A stretch of DNA of 64,000 nt, from the NCBI GenBank assembly GCA_030248215.1, contig JASANG010003031.1, positions 1 to 64,000 on the forward strand, read 5' to 3'. This document shows positions 41,710 to 54,837 of this stretch, piece after piece. The DNA comes from Enoplolaimus lenunculus. Its lineage: Eukaryota; Nematoda; Enoplea; Enoplida; Thoracostomopsidae. The notes beneath the pieces were generated by a model. It was not told the origin of the DNA, made no database searches, and saw only the letters and a program-made list of their open reading frames with translations. The translations under genes and the position numbers were made by a program. Position 1 is the stretch's first letter. Every line of letters starts with the position of its first letter.

Positions 41710-44700
41710 AAAATCCTTGTGATGGAAACATTTTACACAATAAAAATATTAACAAAATCATAGTCAAGGCAACAAAAAATCGACAATCCACGAATATTAA
41801 CCAACAAAGTGAAATGAGTAGATTGCATTTGTTTGACACATTAAGAGATATATACATGTGCAACGTGTACGTACGTATATGCAAGCAACATATTTATACA
41901 TAAACAACATTATTATATTTAAATCAGGACCGAATTAAACTGATGGGAGGCCTAGACACCAGATATTCAAGTATTGCCCTTTTAACCAACCATGTTAAAC
42001 TGGACGTCAGTGTTCAAAATGACACACATTTCAAATATATGTTGCTTCTACGTTAACGGCAGTCACAGTTTGTTGGCTTGCGAGTGCATACTTATATCTC
42101 ACGCTGATAAAAACAAGGGTCCCAGCAAAACCTTGAAGTTTAAAGCTAAATTTGAATCCAGTCATACGTGTAAAACCAAAGTAAATGCTACCTAACACCA
42201 TGCAAACTTGTTCAGCCCAGTAAACAAAAAAAACACGATTGAACGAAACATACTCAAATTAGCTGAATTCTTTGCACTGTCATTTATTTTATAAGATACT
42301 ATTCTCAAAAATATGTAGCAACTATATATTTTCGACTGCGCTTGGCATTGTAATTAGTAAATTTAAACTATTTCTAACTGAACATAGATGCTATATACAC
42401 ATAACATTGAATTTCAATGACGACTTTTCCAACATCAAATCAAGCTTGTGTTTGCCTGTTGAAGCAACTTAATATTCATTTCAGACAACTAAGTTTAATA
42501 AAAAATCGTTTTAAAAAAGAAATAGCAATGACCCTAAACCAACTGAAAACACAAACAAACTAAAACCCAAAGCCGAGTCTCGTGACGTTACAGATATACT
42601 GGTGCTCTCAAGATTTTTTCGAGGGTAGTGAGGTGCGCGGACGGACGTTTCCTATATCTTTCAAGTAGGTATCACCTTGAGCATGCTGTAAGAGATTTCG
42701 AGGGTGGCGCCCAGTAACACAGCCATCTCCTCAGTGCAAAAAGTAGCCGTACCACTTGCACAACAAGAACCATCCCGAGACATCACAGATCTCAATGAAT
42801 ACAAAACCCCACGTTGAATCACACAACCATAATGCCACGACCAACACATCGAGTTTATATAAACCAAAGCACTGCGAACTGGATACAACAGGTACCGAAA
42901 ACCATCTGAATACTCCACCCTAAAAGCTTACCAATACACCAAAGAATATCCCGGCTCTTATATACTATTTGCCTAAACCTCAGCCTTACCTTAAATGCGT
43001 AGGAAAAGCGTACAAAAGTCAATACGACGACGTGAATGCCTTAGACCAAAAACGTTTTTCGAATGTGCAACTTGCCGCTCGACAGTGCTCTAGACATAAT
43101 CACAAGCCCCAAACAAAATAACTGAATTAGATGGCATCGATCGACGAATTTTAGGGCGTTAAGGTACTCTTCAATTAGTTTTCAACTGGCAAACGTTATT
43201 TAAATTGAAAACTTGAAAATGCAGGATATTTAACCTAATCACAGAACCTAACGCGATTTTGACAACCATCAAGTTGTTCGTTATAAAGGTAGACTGCCAA
43301 CTATTCGTACAATAAGAATCGTTCTGGCTAATTTCTTGCTTATATGTTTTCATATTAAGTGATTTAAGATGTTTGCGTAACAAATTACCACCATTACGAC
43401 TTTGATGTAGTAATTTAAAATTAACGTCGCACGATACATATTATATCAACGGAAAAACGAAAAGTATATAATACGATAATTTTTAGGCACGTTATACATA
43501 TTTAAGCCACAAAAATGGGCTTATATCTTCAAACTGTCATATCACCTATCACCATTAGTGATCTTTTTCAACCAAATTACGTAATTTACATGTGTTAGGA
43601 ATTTCACTAAGCAGCAACACCAGAACAATTCTGAAAGAACTAATAATGCGTAAATTCATGCTTTGCTTAAATTAATAAAAATTGCTACCAGACGAACGTG
43701 GCACCCGGCGATAGGTGCTATACACATCTGAGAAAAAAGCCATCCAAGTGGGACCAAATACTTTTCCGTGTTTGGGCCGAGTCAGAGTTTTCATACACGG
43801 CAGAGCTCTCTTCCTCGTCTGCTTTTGCCTCACTCTAATATTAATACTGCAGGCCTGTTGACAGCTCCATATGTTAGAGAGGCCTAAACAACTTCAGATG
43901 GGTTTTTTGTTGATTTCACAAGACTTGCTTGTAGGGTCAAAACTTTTCTATAGGGCCAGTATTTTTCTTAAGTTGGCTGAACACCTCGCCTCAAGCTACG
44001 GGCTTGTAATCTGGTATTCACAAGTGTTGAAATCGTTGTCAATGATTAATGATTTACAATAAATTTGGGAATGGAATGTCTACTCACCAACTTATTAACC
44101 GTAATTACTGTACCTACTTTGTAACCATTTTGGAAAATTTTAATTTTATCAAATGAACTGCGCACCGGAACATATTTCTGTTCGTTCTAGACCAGTTTGC
44201 TCCCATTCTCCGATCATGAAACCAGGGGCGCTCCAAACGTTACTACCAGTCTATCTGCATAGAGAACCAGCAAACAACATCATAATACCAAATAAAAAAT
44301 TTACGAAATATTTTACGCAGTTGACTTCACGTCATCGTTATTCTGAAAAAGCAATATGCTTAAAACGTATTTCCAAGAAGGCTTTACATTCTTTTCACGT
44401 TTTCCATGTGGCACTAATATGCTAAACCGCCATATCCACAAGAGAAAGCTTAAACGAAAATCATCTGCAAGCAAATTTCAAATTACATTAACTGAAGTCG
44501 ATAATTTGCTGCAGAACTTAGTTGAGCCTGCGAGTGCGCACCCGCGATTTTCAGAGCTATAAAGCCATCTGCTCTAACGACTGAAGTACACAGTACCTTT
44601 TAAACTATTCAAATTAACAAAATAAACATACCACAACACACAGCATTCGTCATTAAACCAGTTGGATTTAAGTATGATTAGCAGTTCCGATACTGGGCGC

Positions 44701-45260
44701 ATATAAATCTACTCCACTATCACTGCTTAAAGATCTGAAATTTACGTACCAAAAATAAAAACACTATTAAAGCAATCATGGCGTAAAATTCAAATTTAAC
44801 GCTACGTTGGTGTTGCAAATTTAAGCACGGTTTATTGTTCAAAGGTTAAAGTCTTAAACACTTCAAAAATTTAATGTACAGATTCTAATTTAGTGATCCT
44901 TAAATCTTAGAACGTAAACAACAACTGCTGCTGCCGAAATAAGTAAGCAATAAAAGCAAAAAAAATTTTCCTAAACAACATTACAACTTATTAAAAAATA
45001 CCGAATTTGACTTTTTATAAAAGTAATAAATCATTAAGCTACATAAATGCGAACCACGAGCCATTGAAACACCAAAACTGCCGAGCCTAAAGCGTGTGGC
45101 CTAAGTATTGTATCCCACAAAGTAATTACATATTTACTTTCCCCCACAAAAGTCTAATAGTGCTTGCAGAACTTTTGCCTACTAACAAGTTAACATTAGC
45201 TTGTGGCTAAACTAAACAAGTTCACAAAATAGAAATTCACCAAATTAATTTTTTCCTTAC

Positions 45261-45361
45261 CCCGATAGCTCTCGCTGGAGATCGGTCATGTGCTGATAGG
45301 CTTGCGCGTAAAAGGCCATTTGCGCTTCGACAAAGTCTTTGACACACCGTAGATGATTATT
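45261..45361 (-). CDS. SH3GLB1: Endophilin-B exon 7
   Basis: Acceptor aattgttag, then NNHLRCVKDFVEAQMAFYAQ through DLQRELSG, phase-2 donor GG|GTAAGG. It closes the BAR domain; the next exon is not seen. Confidence 0.9.
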
Positions 45362-48300
45362 CTAACAATTTAATAGTAAAATTTTAAAATAAGCAAGGCA
45401 ATGAAATCAAGTACGTACATACGTTGATATTTTAATTTAAAAAATTCTCAACAACATAAGACAGAAATGAATACAGACTAATGCAGAAAAGGATTACAAA
45501 AAATTTGAAAAAACAATTGATGTAATTCTTTGTAAAATCAACGAACATAACTTTGAAACAATAATTGTTCGACACCAAATTGTACTATCATTTTAAAAAA
45601 CACTGAATACAAAATGATTCCAGGCTAATCAGTTTTCAAATTCTTCTCAAGAAGATAACATATTTTCTCCTCCCATCAAAACTTTCCAAGGGATTCACGT
45701 GAACTAATCACCTGAAATAAAAGATTAACGTTCTTACCGTAAATCATACGACATACTTACTCAGTACAATACTTACATGCGCAGTTTGAACGCCTTCCAG
45801 TAGTAACTTCAAAATTTCAGCTTGTTTATCAAACTCTGACTGCGCCACTCTGAGATCTGCTTCGGCCTGGAACAAATATCATTACTGAAGAACGTATCCG
45901 GTGTACGCACGCAAGTTGTTGTTGAATTTGCATTACTTGCTGTATTTAAATCGCATACCCTTTCTGATACTGTTTTGCCCCCCCCACCGATCAGGGCTGA
46001 AATCTAAACTAATTCATCAGTACAATAATCGTGCCAATAACACTTTATACCAAGACGTTGTATAAGCACTGCTCGAACTAGTTTATAAAGGATATTAGCA
46101 TAGGTACTTCTAACATAAAAATGACCATAATATTTAAAAGTCAATCTCCACGGTCTGAACAACTATAAACCGATTACTTCGTTGACCTAAATTATACTTG
46201 CTAGCCTACCAAGAAACTTGCCCACAAGTGCTGGCACACCTGCGCCGGAACTATTTTCACTAACACATCGTAACAAAAACAGCTCTAGAACTTGCCGATT
46301 CAAAAATTTTTTTTCAATAAATATAATGACTAAAAATATTGTGGCTGTTGTGCACCCCAGTCTTCCGCTCCTAAACGTTCCTCTAAGCCATTACTTAAAC
46401 CGTTGACTAACGCTAAGCCTTAATCTTAAATGTGAGCGGAAAGTGTGCAAAAGCTAGGATATTAACAAAACGTGCATATCCGTCTTGTTTTGTGCATCGA
46501 AACAAAAAAAACGCGTAACAAAAGAGATAACGACTACAATACTAGGTATCAGCGCAGATTTACAAACCCATCTGATTCGTATACGGTTATGAATCTCTGC
46601 AAATTTCTAACCAGAGGAGAAACCGAAGTTAGATATTTGGTTTGGCGAGAAGGTGTTCAAATGAGAGGTATTAATAGAGCACCCACCCGGCACTACAATG
46701 CAAAACCTAATGGTGCAATACGTATTAAACCAACGTTGAACCGTTTTTTGATATCCCCCAATTTTAGAAAACTGAATCAAAATTAGAAACCGTAGTATAG
46801 TAAATCCCAATGTCTCATAAATTAAGCCATCACTCTATTCTCCATCAATCTAACTACCACTGTGTTTTTCATGCGACTTAAAATCAGTACTTCTCGAGAA
46901 TTAAAAACCAGTTACATAACTAAGGCCGTCAGAAAACAACCTAAGATTAGCACTATACTTGCCGTACGGCACCGTGCGTCGCCTTCCAGTCACCGTGTGC
47001 TATCCTACACGAGGAATGCAAGCACCATACGGCGCGGCGACAGATGATATCCAAATTTTGAAAAAAGCATAGCGCCATCCTAAGCCTATCACATTAAGAG
47101 CTTTTCGAAAAGCGTAGCGTATCACTTAAAACTTAACGATCGGAACGCAATGGCCGCTCAGAAACAAAACAGCAATATTGAAAAAACAAAAAAAACAGAA
47201 AAAATATCAAAAGCGAAAAATAGATTCTACGTGTTTCAGCCAAATACACCACGACGACGAACATTCCCTTACCTGCTCAACAGTAATGCCTTGTTTCTAA
47301 ATTTATTACATTAACAAGTTGTTACATCGTAGCAAAAATGATTTTAATTGCGAAACGTGAAGGTAGCAGTTTACGTACTTATAAAGTTATAACAAGTAGA
47401 CAATAATATAAGTTCAAGTCAGCATTTACGTTTGAATCTATATTCAAGCGCCGAATTCAACATTGTGGTTAAAAATAACAATAGTTCAATTTGACATAAA
47501 CAGACCAAAAAATAAGAAAAACTAATTTAAACTTACGCAACAAATTTATACAATAAACCAGCAAGAAAACACTAAGTAAACTGGCCAAACATGTCGTAAA
47601 TATATTTTTATGTTGAGAAAACAGACACAAAAAATAAGTAAAAATAATTAAAATTTTACTTACATTCGCCTGTCCATCTAAGGATTTGGCTTTGCGTAGT
47701 CGATTTTTGGCAGCGTCAAGATCCAGTCGCTTGTTTTGCAAGATTTTGCGTTCTTTCTGAAAACCAATACCGATAATATTACTGAAAGGCAAAAATTTTG
47801 AAAATGCAATTATGCCTAAACGTTAAGAAATACTAGGGATGTGTCGATTAATCGCAATCAATATCGGTAATGATCGACACTTTTCGTAAGTATCGGCATT
47901 AGTACTGCAAAAAATGACCGATTCTTTGCCGATAACTTATAATCGTTATAGTGGTTATGGTTTAAGTCGTCGCATAATGATGTGCGTAATGTAGAGCTCC
48001 CAAGGACGTAGTCAGAGGGACTGCTAGGGTCACCCATCTTTGGGATTTTATACACTGGTTTTTAACACAGTTTCAATTAGCAACACAAAAAACGACCCTT
48101 CTAAAACGTATCCCTTCAGAGCTGCCTCCGGTCTTCCACAGCCACCCAGTAAGACTTACTGCGATTGTCCTCATATCACCTTCCAAAAACCGTTTGATTG
48201 GCGTTAACACATTAGTTGCTGTTGATTTGACAAGTTCCGCCTCAGCTGCGCCAATTTTATACTGCGTCGCTCCAACTTTCAACAAAGTATTGCCTGAAAT

Positions 48301-51300
48301 ATACTCACAACTGTTAACATATTTGAATTGGGGGTTGGAGATTGTCCATAAGAATGTTGGGAGCGAGATTTTCCACGCGAACATTGAATCTGAGCGCGCT
48401 ACCACCCAAGTACATAACAATTACATTTGATCACAAAAGCAACAACAAGTATTCATTATCATTAATATCAGACGTTGCTAGTTCTATGTCCTTAGGATCC
48501 CAATTATTTAAATACCAGACCTATTATTTTCAACAAAAACAAAAATCTCAAATTTGAAAAGCTTGTTAATATCACAAACTGACGAATAAGATGTAGATGC
48601 TGCGACAAAGGACATAATATATGCCAAACCAACTAGGAAACGGGTTAAACTCCGGTCAAACTCAAATTCAAATTTCACAAATTTAGCTGCGTAATTATAG
48701 AAAAGGCATACCATAAGGCGTCGACGGGCCAAACTCGTTGCCAGCTTCCGACATCACTTGACCAAGGTACTCAACATTGTTCTGTCTGACATTGTTGTCT
48801 TTGCGCAAATCCAACTTTTCGTAGAAAAATTCTTCGGCTCTCAATGCTAAAGCAACAAAAATAACAATTATGTGTACAAAAACAAAATGCTTTAAACATA
48901 GATTACAAGCTTCGAATTTAAACAAAATACAGTGTACATAATAGGAAAAGCATAAAGACACATAGACAAATTGAAAAACACAAACGTAAATCAGAATACA
49001 TATATGTACGCTTCTTAAGCAGGATGCAACCGGAATTACAATTTATTGCAACCGGAATTTGAAAAATTACCGGAAATTGAACCGGAAAATAAAATTTACA
49101 CGCCACCGAAAAATTCATTTTAATTCTCTTTTTTGCAATATTACTGATGGAATAACCCTAGTTAAAGAAAGATATTCACTTTATCTGCTGTATTTTAGAT
49201 TTTCGTAATACACGGAAGTGAAATCTGCCTTAGATGGTTTATGGTTTATTTTGGGCGATTGTCAACGTTTATAAACAATACTAATGAAATTTATTTAATT
49301 TTTATCGTCGTTTTTTAGTAAAATATCTTAATTTATACCGAATAAAATTTAATACTAGAACATTTTATTGTGGTAAAAATTAACAGTAACCGTAAGCTGA
49401 AAAATGTCGGGTCCGGAATTCCGGTTGCACCCTGTTCATGAAACAAAACTAACATGCTTAAAAATCGACGATAAATTTCTCATTTTAAAAAATACATGTC
49501 TAATAGTCTGTGTTTGTAAAGGATGTCGACGAACGCTCTGAGAAGACACTAAAAATTTTACAAAGCATAGCGTCATCTTAACTCACTCTGTGCCACAGTC
49601 GTAATTCCGGCTGGAGTACCCCAATTCATAATTGGGATGAACTACGGCTTGTGCTACAACGTATATTACACAGTACATACGCAAACACACACTCATCAAA
49701 TCCACGGCAATTCACAAATTTATATTCATCAATAATTCAAATATTCTCAGGGTAGTTGTTCACTTCGCTCCACAGTCACTCTTGAGTTAATTCAATAAAA
49801 GGCGACAATTCTTCCGTTTTCAGAGTGCAACCGGAATTACAATTTACCGAAACCGAAATTTGACCAAATTACCGGAAACGGAACCGGAAAATGAAAAATA
49901 TATGCCACCGAAATATTCGTCTTAATTTTCTTTCTTGCAATATTCTTTATCTGCTGTATTATAGATTTTCATAATCCTCGAAAGCGAAATCTACGTTCGA
50001 TGGTTTATTTTGGGCGATTGTCATGGTTTGCATACTATACTAGTGAAATCTATTTAATTTTTATCGTCATTTGTAGTAAAATACCTTCATTTCCACCGAC
50101 CAAAATTTAACGCAGGAATTTTTAATTCCAGTAAAAATTTACCGGAACCCGAAGGTGAAAAAATGTCGGAACCAGAATTCCGGTTGCACCCTGATTATCA
50201 CATGCTTAGGCTTAGGTGTAGGCGTAGTCTCAAGTTCGTTATGTTCGGGGGGACCATTATGGGGGTGCGTAAACAAATGCGTTTCTCCGTACGTACAATA
50301 CACGCATTAGTCCCTCAAAGCAAGTGCCCTAACAATAAATGCAAAAACTACTTATAGTACCTCTACGGGCCAGCGGCCCTACCCCGCGCATTCTATCAAA
50401 CTCTCACGTCAGCTTGTTTACCATACCATTAAAACCTGCGTAAATATTGATAATAATCTGCGTACTCTCTCTCAGTGTTGCAAAAATATATATCAAAATA
50501 GGTATACGTACCTAAATAAACACATACATATACCTAAATTCACCTACGAATTTAAAACACGCTCAAAAAGGATGACGTTGGTGTCACATAACAGTCGACT
50601 ATTTCATTCCATAATACAGCTGCAATATTTTAAACGAACCCATATGCCATGTCGGGAACGTTCGAGACACCTGTCAACCCTTCTGTGGTCCCTAAAGTAA
50701 TAATGGCTCAAAATGCTAGATCAGGTTCTGTTTGGTTCATTTATGGCATTCAGTGCGGCCTGAGAGATCGAAAAACGCATTCCATCTATGCTTACAAGAT
50801 AATATACATTGTGCTGAAGGCCTTCGATTCGGTTATGCTATGTATTCTACCAAGGCCCGTAGCCAACTCAACCTGCTAGAAACTGGGAACTAAACAATGT
50901 TCGGTGTCTTACGTACGAGCAAGGTTGAAACTTTTCATAAACAGCCAAATAGCCAGCTAGAACCATTAATTAGAAGAATGACCCAGTCTTCGCAGGGTTT
51001 GATTGAACACAGTTAAAAGCGTTTCGACCCCACCTGCAAATTCCAGCTAAAAACTTGAAAAATTGAAAATATCTGAAGCAAGACAACATTGTCCTAAAAT
51101 ACGTAAGCCTTCATTATACGATTTAGTTCGTTAATCTTACAATGACAACGGAGATAATACTGGACCTAAACTTGAAGCTTTTCCCTAATTCGTAACTAAG
51201 ATTGCTTGAATCAAAAAATACTTAGTCACTGCTCACAAGCGCAATAATGTTCACATATGACATAGTAAGTATTCCAAATGGGCTCTACGTGCACATCATT

Positions 51301-54300
51301 TACATACAACTGTATAACTACTACACGTTTGTAAGCTATACAGCGTTACGTTACCATCTATAGTTAATTAAAAATACAATATCTGGTGAGCAGAGATAAA
51401 AACCATAATTAGTCAGCATAAACCAAACAAGACTATAGGTATTCTAGTTACAATCAGGATTCCAGCCAGCAAAAAACCCTACAGAGGGTACCAAAATACT
51501 GCCAACAAAAGGGGATTAAAAGAAATTTTGCGTAATACACACGGTTTGCGAAACGCCAAATTGTAACCACGAGAACCAAATTCTCGGCAATAAAACAAAA
51601 GATTCATAAAAAATATTTCAGTCGGATAGACAAGAGGATTTGATGACTGTGGGTGTAGGGTGCGACCCAGGGTGCAACCGGAATTAGATTAACCGGATCC
51701 TGAACCGGAATTTGAAAAAATACCAGAAACAGAACCGGAACTTGAAAATGAAAAATAAATGCCACGGAAAAATCATTTTAATTTTCTTTTTTGCAATACT
51801 ACTGGTGAAATAACCTAGTTGGAGATAGGTATTCACTTTATCTGCTGTATTGTAGATTTTCATAATCCACTGAAGCAAAATCTACCTTCGATTGTTTATT
51901 TTCGGCGATTGTTGAGGTTTGCCACTATAGGAATAAAATTTATTTAATTTTTATCGTCATTTTTAGTAAAACATCTTAAGTTCCACCGACCAAATTTTAA
52001 TACCGGCATTTTTAATTCCGCAAAATTTAACAGAACCGTAAGGTAAAAAATGCCGGAACCGGAATTCCGATTGCACCCTGGTGCGACCGGATATTAATTT
52101 ACCGGATACCGTAACCGGATATTGAAATTTTCACCGACACAGCAACCCGATATGTCATATGTCATAATAAATTATTTTTCGCTGTATTTCCAGTGTGCTC
52201 AAGGTTTTCGTCTGTTTTAAAGTTCATAATTGCTGCTGAGAAACTGAAATTGAAATTATTTGATACAAAAATGCGTCTAGCTCTCGCTTGCTTACATAAG
52301 TTAAAAGTAACTGAAAAGGAAAACGTACCAAAACGCACCCTGTGTATGAGTGGTACGTGGCGCACGATAAAAGTAAAATGGTGGAGTTTGTTCTCTTTGA
52401 TGAGGTATTTGAGGTTACGCTTAATTTCAATAACTTAGGAGTAGTCGAACACTAAAGCTAGCAGAGGTACTCCAACCCAGGGTAAAGTACCACCTTCAAA
52501 TTATTGGCAAACCGTGATCGTCGATAGTTCCGAAACCTAATAGAGCCAAAACAACTGTCGATAGTAAAAATAAATCATACCAGCATTAGTGTTATTAGAC
52601 TACGAAAATTGTTATTTTATCACATAAAACAATAAATCTTCAAAAGTGGGAATAGAATAAAGAACGCTTTGGAGAATGGTCGTACAATAACTAGAGATTT
52701 CAGTAGCGACGGAACCGTGAGTACACAAAAGTGTATAATATAAAAAATTACGACTTCATGTAAAACAACAAACAATTGCAACAAATATACCACCACAAAT
52801 TGTCAAATCTTTCAACCAAATCAGCTATATATAGTTGGACTAAATATATATACGTATCAAATCAAAAGGTCAAAATAGTTTTTTGGGATTGAGTAAAAAG
52901 TTAATAATAACGATAAACAGCGGCAGACTGGTTGCGTAGAATACCGCAATAGCGGTAACGAACCCTAATATTAGATCTTATATTAAAAAAAGAAAAGAGC
53001 CTAATGTAAAGTTACATAATATGTGCGTGCTTACTGCTACTAGTAAATGAAACGTATATTATCTTATGCCAGAAAATCGAATAACCAATTAAACGCCATT
53101 AAAACGACATGGTTTTTACCCATATATCAAAAAATACACTGGTTCATTCATAGCACAAAACTACCAGCTCTAGCTTACAGCACATTACATACATCTGTAT
53201 TAACTAGCACGTTTACTTGGATTAGGCTGTAAATAAGCCTCAATTCCAGACAATAGCTTTCTAGTGTGTTCGTCTGTTCGATCAGCTCTTGCTAACAATG
53301 CCTCGAAATGAGCATCAAGTTCAGTCTTTTCTGCTTTGCCCAGCTTTTCTTCGGTGAGCTGAAACAAACCCCTGGTAAAACGAGTTCGCAACATTAACGA
53401 AACAAAGCAACTTGGTAGTACACACAATTGGAGACATACATAGTGTGTATATAAGTAAATAACAATACATGTATCTCGCAGACTTCTATCAGAGAAGCAA
53501 TAAATTAAACGATACGTGCGGTAGGCAGGGATGGGCGGTCTCAGTTAAAAACCGAGACTGAATCCGAGACCTGACTACCGAGACCAACCATAAAAAGTCT
53601 GTCTCGATCAATTTTTGGTCATCACCGAAAAAGATCAAAATTTTCATAATAAATTATTTTTAATAGGTTTTTGTAGTGTTTTGTGATTAACATACTTTTT
53701 TGTGTTTTTCCTCGACTGTAGGTCTCGGTTCCAAACACCGAGACTCAAAAAACCGAGACCGAGTCCAAGACCTGCCAAATACAGAGATTTGCAGAGACCG
53801 AAACTCCCATCCCTGACCGCGGCTACTGAACTATGTATATATAGTATAAAGTAAAGCTGCCCCGTGGCTATCATTTTGGGCAAGAACCGGGGCAAGAGCA
53901 AGCCGGGGAAAGGATTCCAATCTGATTTACTGTTGCGGTTTGACATTTCCAGGAATTCCAGATGCTCCAGGGCTCAAAGTAAACTCGATAGTTCGCAATG
54001 CTTATAATAACGCAAAGCGAACTACTGGCACATCAGAGAACAACTCAAATAGTTCAGCGCAGTCTATTCTCTTAAAACTTTATGGAAACACGAGCAAAGG
54101 TCAACAATAGTATAAATTTTGAAAATTGTTCAAAAATTAATGAAAGAAAATGTGGGTATGTTTCCCCAGAAAGAAAAGCTTCTAGCCAAACTCTCAACTT
54201 AAACATGCGACTTAAAACGTATATTATTGTAACATGCCCACCACGTCAATGAAACAAATTCCAGGATAATTTTAAGCTAGAAAATGATCGTGTTACTACC

Positions 54301-54837
54301 GCAATCCTATAAATAAATTGTAATAAGTAGGAGAATTTTGCATTCAACCGATTTCTCCAAAATTACAGCATTTTAGATTACACGATACGATCAAAAAATC
54401 AGGGTTTTCACTAGAGTTTTAATGTTTTCACACGTTTTGCACTATCAAGCCGAAAAAAACAAGTTCTCATGTTTTCTGACAAAAATTATGATTTTAAGGT
54501 CGCAGATATCGTCTAAATTCAGTCTATATCCTCAACGGACTAAGTGAAAGTAATAGTTTCCAGCGACAGATGAATAACGGTACGAAAAACCTCACTAAAT
54601 ATATTTCACACTTTGAAAATCTCGCTTTTCTAGCCTTTTCCAGTTCTGTCCCACCTCTACGATGTAGTTCCTTTTTAGCGTAGAGCTACATTACTGCCAT
54701 TATGATCCTACCGTAAACAATTTCACATGTTTCGAAAACAATACTATAAAACAACCGTTAGTGGGTAGACCTACTTGCACCGCACGGTTAACAAACGTTG
54801 CAGCGTCTGATGTTAGCTTTTTGAAATTAAAATCCAT
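45261..54837 (-). CDS. SH3GLB1: Endophilin-B (SH3GLB1-like), N-BAR half (gene span, seven exons)
   Basis: Membrane-curving BAR protein that acts in autophagy, mitochondrial shape and Golgi or endosomal traffic in animals. Exons, in order: 54775-54837, 53217-53358, 48712-48846, 48160-48293, 47665-47757, 45777-45866, 45261-45361, giving 252 codons plus two bases. The N-terminal amphipathic helix (MDFNFKKLTSDAATFVNRAV) matches human MDFNVKKLAADAGTFLSRAV. Other strong matches are LTEEKLGKAEKTELDAH, EFGPSTPYG, KERKILQNKRLDLDAAK, AQSEFDKQAEI and HLRC-KDFVEAQMAFYAQ. All borders are GT-AG with matching phases, and the first junction falls where the human gene has one. The proline-rich linker and SH3 domain are not found; the last donor (phase 2) shows more exons exist. 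The endophilin-B call over endophilin-A is firm from the KERKxLQNKRLDLDAAK block. Confidence 0.92.
45777..45866 (-). CDS. SH3GLB1: Endophilin-B exon 6
   Basis: Acceptor ttgttccag, then AEADLRVAQSEFDKQAEIL through EGVQTAH, phase-0 donor CAT|GTAAGT. Confidence 0.9.
46000..47600. other. Intron 5 of endophilin-B, no further feature
   Basis: AT-rich. A 104-codon plus-strand frame at 46472-46786 begins with GTG and has no homology I recognise, so it is not called. Nothing else stands out. Confidence 0.4.
47665..47757 (-). CDS. SH3GLB1: Endophilin-B exon 5
   Basis: Acceptor ggttttcag, then KERKILQNKRLDLDAAKNRL through DGQAN, phase-0 donor AAT|GTAAGT. This is the most diagnostic block of the family. 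Confidence 0.93.
47834..47990. repeat. Partial TAGGGATGTG element (sister of 55990-56401)
   Basis: It begins TAGGGATGTGTCGATTAATCG and shares 'cacttttcgtaagtatcgg' and 'gtttaagtcgtcgcataatgatg' with 55990-56401. The right end is missing. Confidence 0.5.
48160..48293 (-). CDS. SH3GLB1: Endophilin-B exon 4
   Basis: Acceptor atttcag, then NTLLKVGATQYKIGAAEAEL through FLEGDMRTIA, phase-0 donor GCA|GTAAGT. Confidence 0.9.
48712..48846 (-). CDS. SH3GLB1: Endophilin-B exon 3
   Basis: Acceptor ctttag, then TLRAEEFFYEKLDLRKDNN through EFGPSTPYG, phase-1 donor G|GTATGC. Confidence 0.9.
49020..49434. repeat. hAT-like MITE (family 1), copy 1
   Basis: Ends CAGGATGCAACCGGAATT and, inverted, CAGGGTGCAACCGGAATT. 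Its body matches 51668-52080. The flanking 8-base words (ttcttaag, ttcatgaa) are only partly alike, so it is an older insertion. It lies in intron 2 of endophilin-B. Confidence 0.7.
49821..50193. repeat. hAT-like MITE (family 1), copy 2
   Basis: Ends CAGAGTGCAACCGGAATT and, inverted, CAGGGTGCAACCGGAATT, same body as the other two copies. No target duplication remains. Confidence 0.7.
50194..51659. other. Part of endophilin-B intron 2, nothing recognised
   Basis: AT-rich intron sequence between two hAT-like copies. No exon or element is supported. Confidence 0.45.
51668..52080. mobile_element. hAT-like MITE (family 1), copy 3, with perfect 8-bp target duplication
   Basis: 413 bases with ends CAGGGTGCAACCGGAATT and, inverted, CAGGGTGCAATCGGAATT. 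GTGCGACC occurs immediately before (51660-51667) and after (52081-52088), the 8-base duplication typical of hAT. It encodes no transposase. The target itself (gggtgcgacc|ggatatta) is the end of a related ACCGGATAT-type element, so one hAT-like element landed in the end of another. Confidence 0.82.
53217..53358 (-). CDS. SH3GLB1: Endophilin-B exon 2
   Basis: Acceptor ggtttgtttcag, then LTEEKLGKAEKTELDAHFEA through AYLQPNP, phase-1 donor CCAA|GTAAAC. First BAR helix. Confidence 0.9.
53526..53815. repeat. CAGGGATGGG element, copy 1
   Basis: Ends CAGGGATGGGCGGTCTC and, inverted, CAGGGATGGGAGTTTCGG. Both arms are rich in GAGACCGAG words. The ends resemble hAT, but no matching 8-base flanks remain. 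It lies in intron 1 of endophilin-B. Confidence 0.6.
53820..54770. other. Rest of endophilin-B intron 1, nothing recognised
   Basis: AT-rich; no exon, repeat end or RNA gene was recognised. Confidence 0.4.
54775..54837 (-). CDS. SH3GLB1: Endophilin-B exon 1, amphipathic helix H0
   Basis: 21 codons beginning MDFNFKKLTSDAATF and ending NRAVQ at donor CAA|GTAGGT, phase 0. The ATG aligns with the start of the conserved helix. Confidence 0.88.

Larger units (their letters stand above)
39204..45260. other. Long spacer downstream of the endophilin-B exons
   Basis: The SH3-coding end of the endophilin-B gene would be expected on the minus strand here; I searched for the ALYDY and WxxGE words and found none. 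The stretch holds a TIR element at 41591-41709, a tRNA-like block at 41213-41283, fragments of the CCGTATTCTC family near 43693-43740, and an open segment at 44356-44562 (+), which I cannot assign. Much of the rest is AT-rich sequence with no feature I can support. Confidence 0.4.

Noticed and set aside
42661-42918. Minus-strand frame as the missing SH3 exon of endophilin-B
   Set aside because: It has none of the SH3 signatures (ALYDY, WxxGE, PxxY) in any minus-strand frame.
46472-46786. 104-codon plus-strand frame inside endophilin-B intron 5
   Set aside because: It starts with GTG, is antisense within an intron, and nothing in it is recognised.
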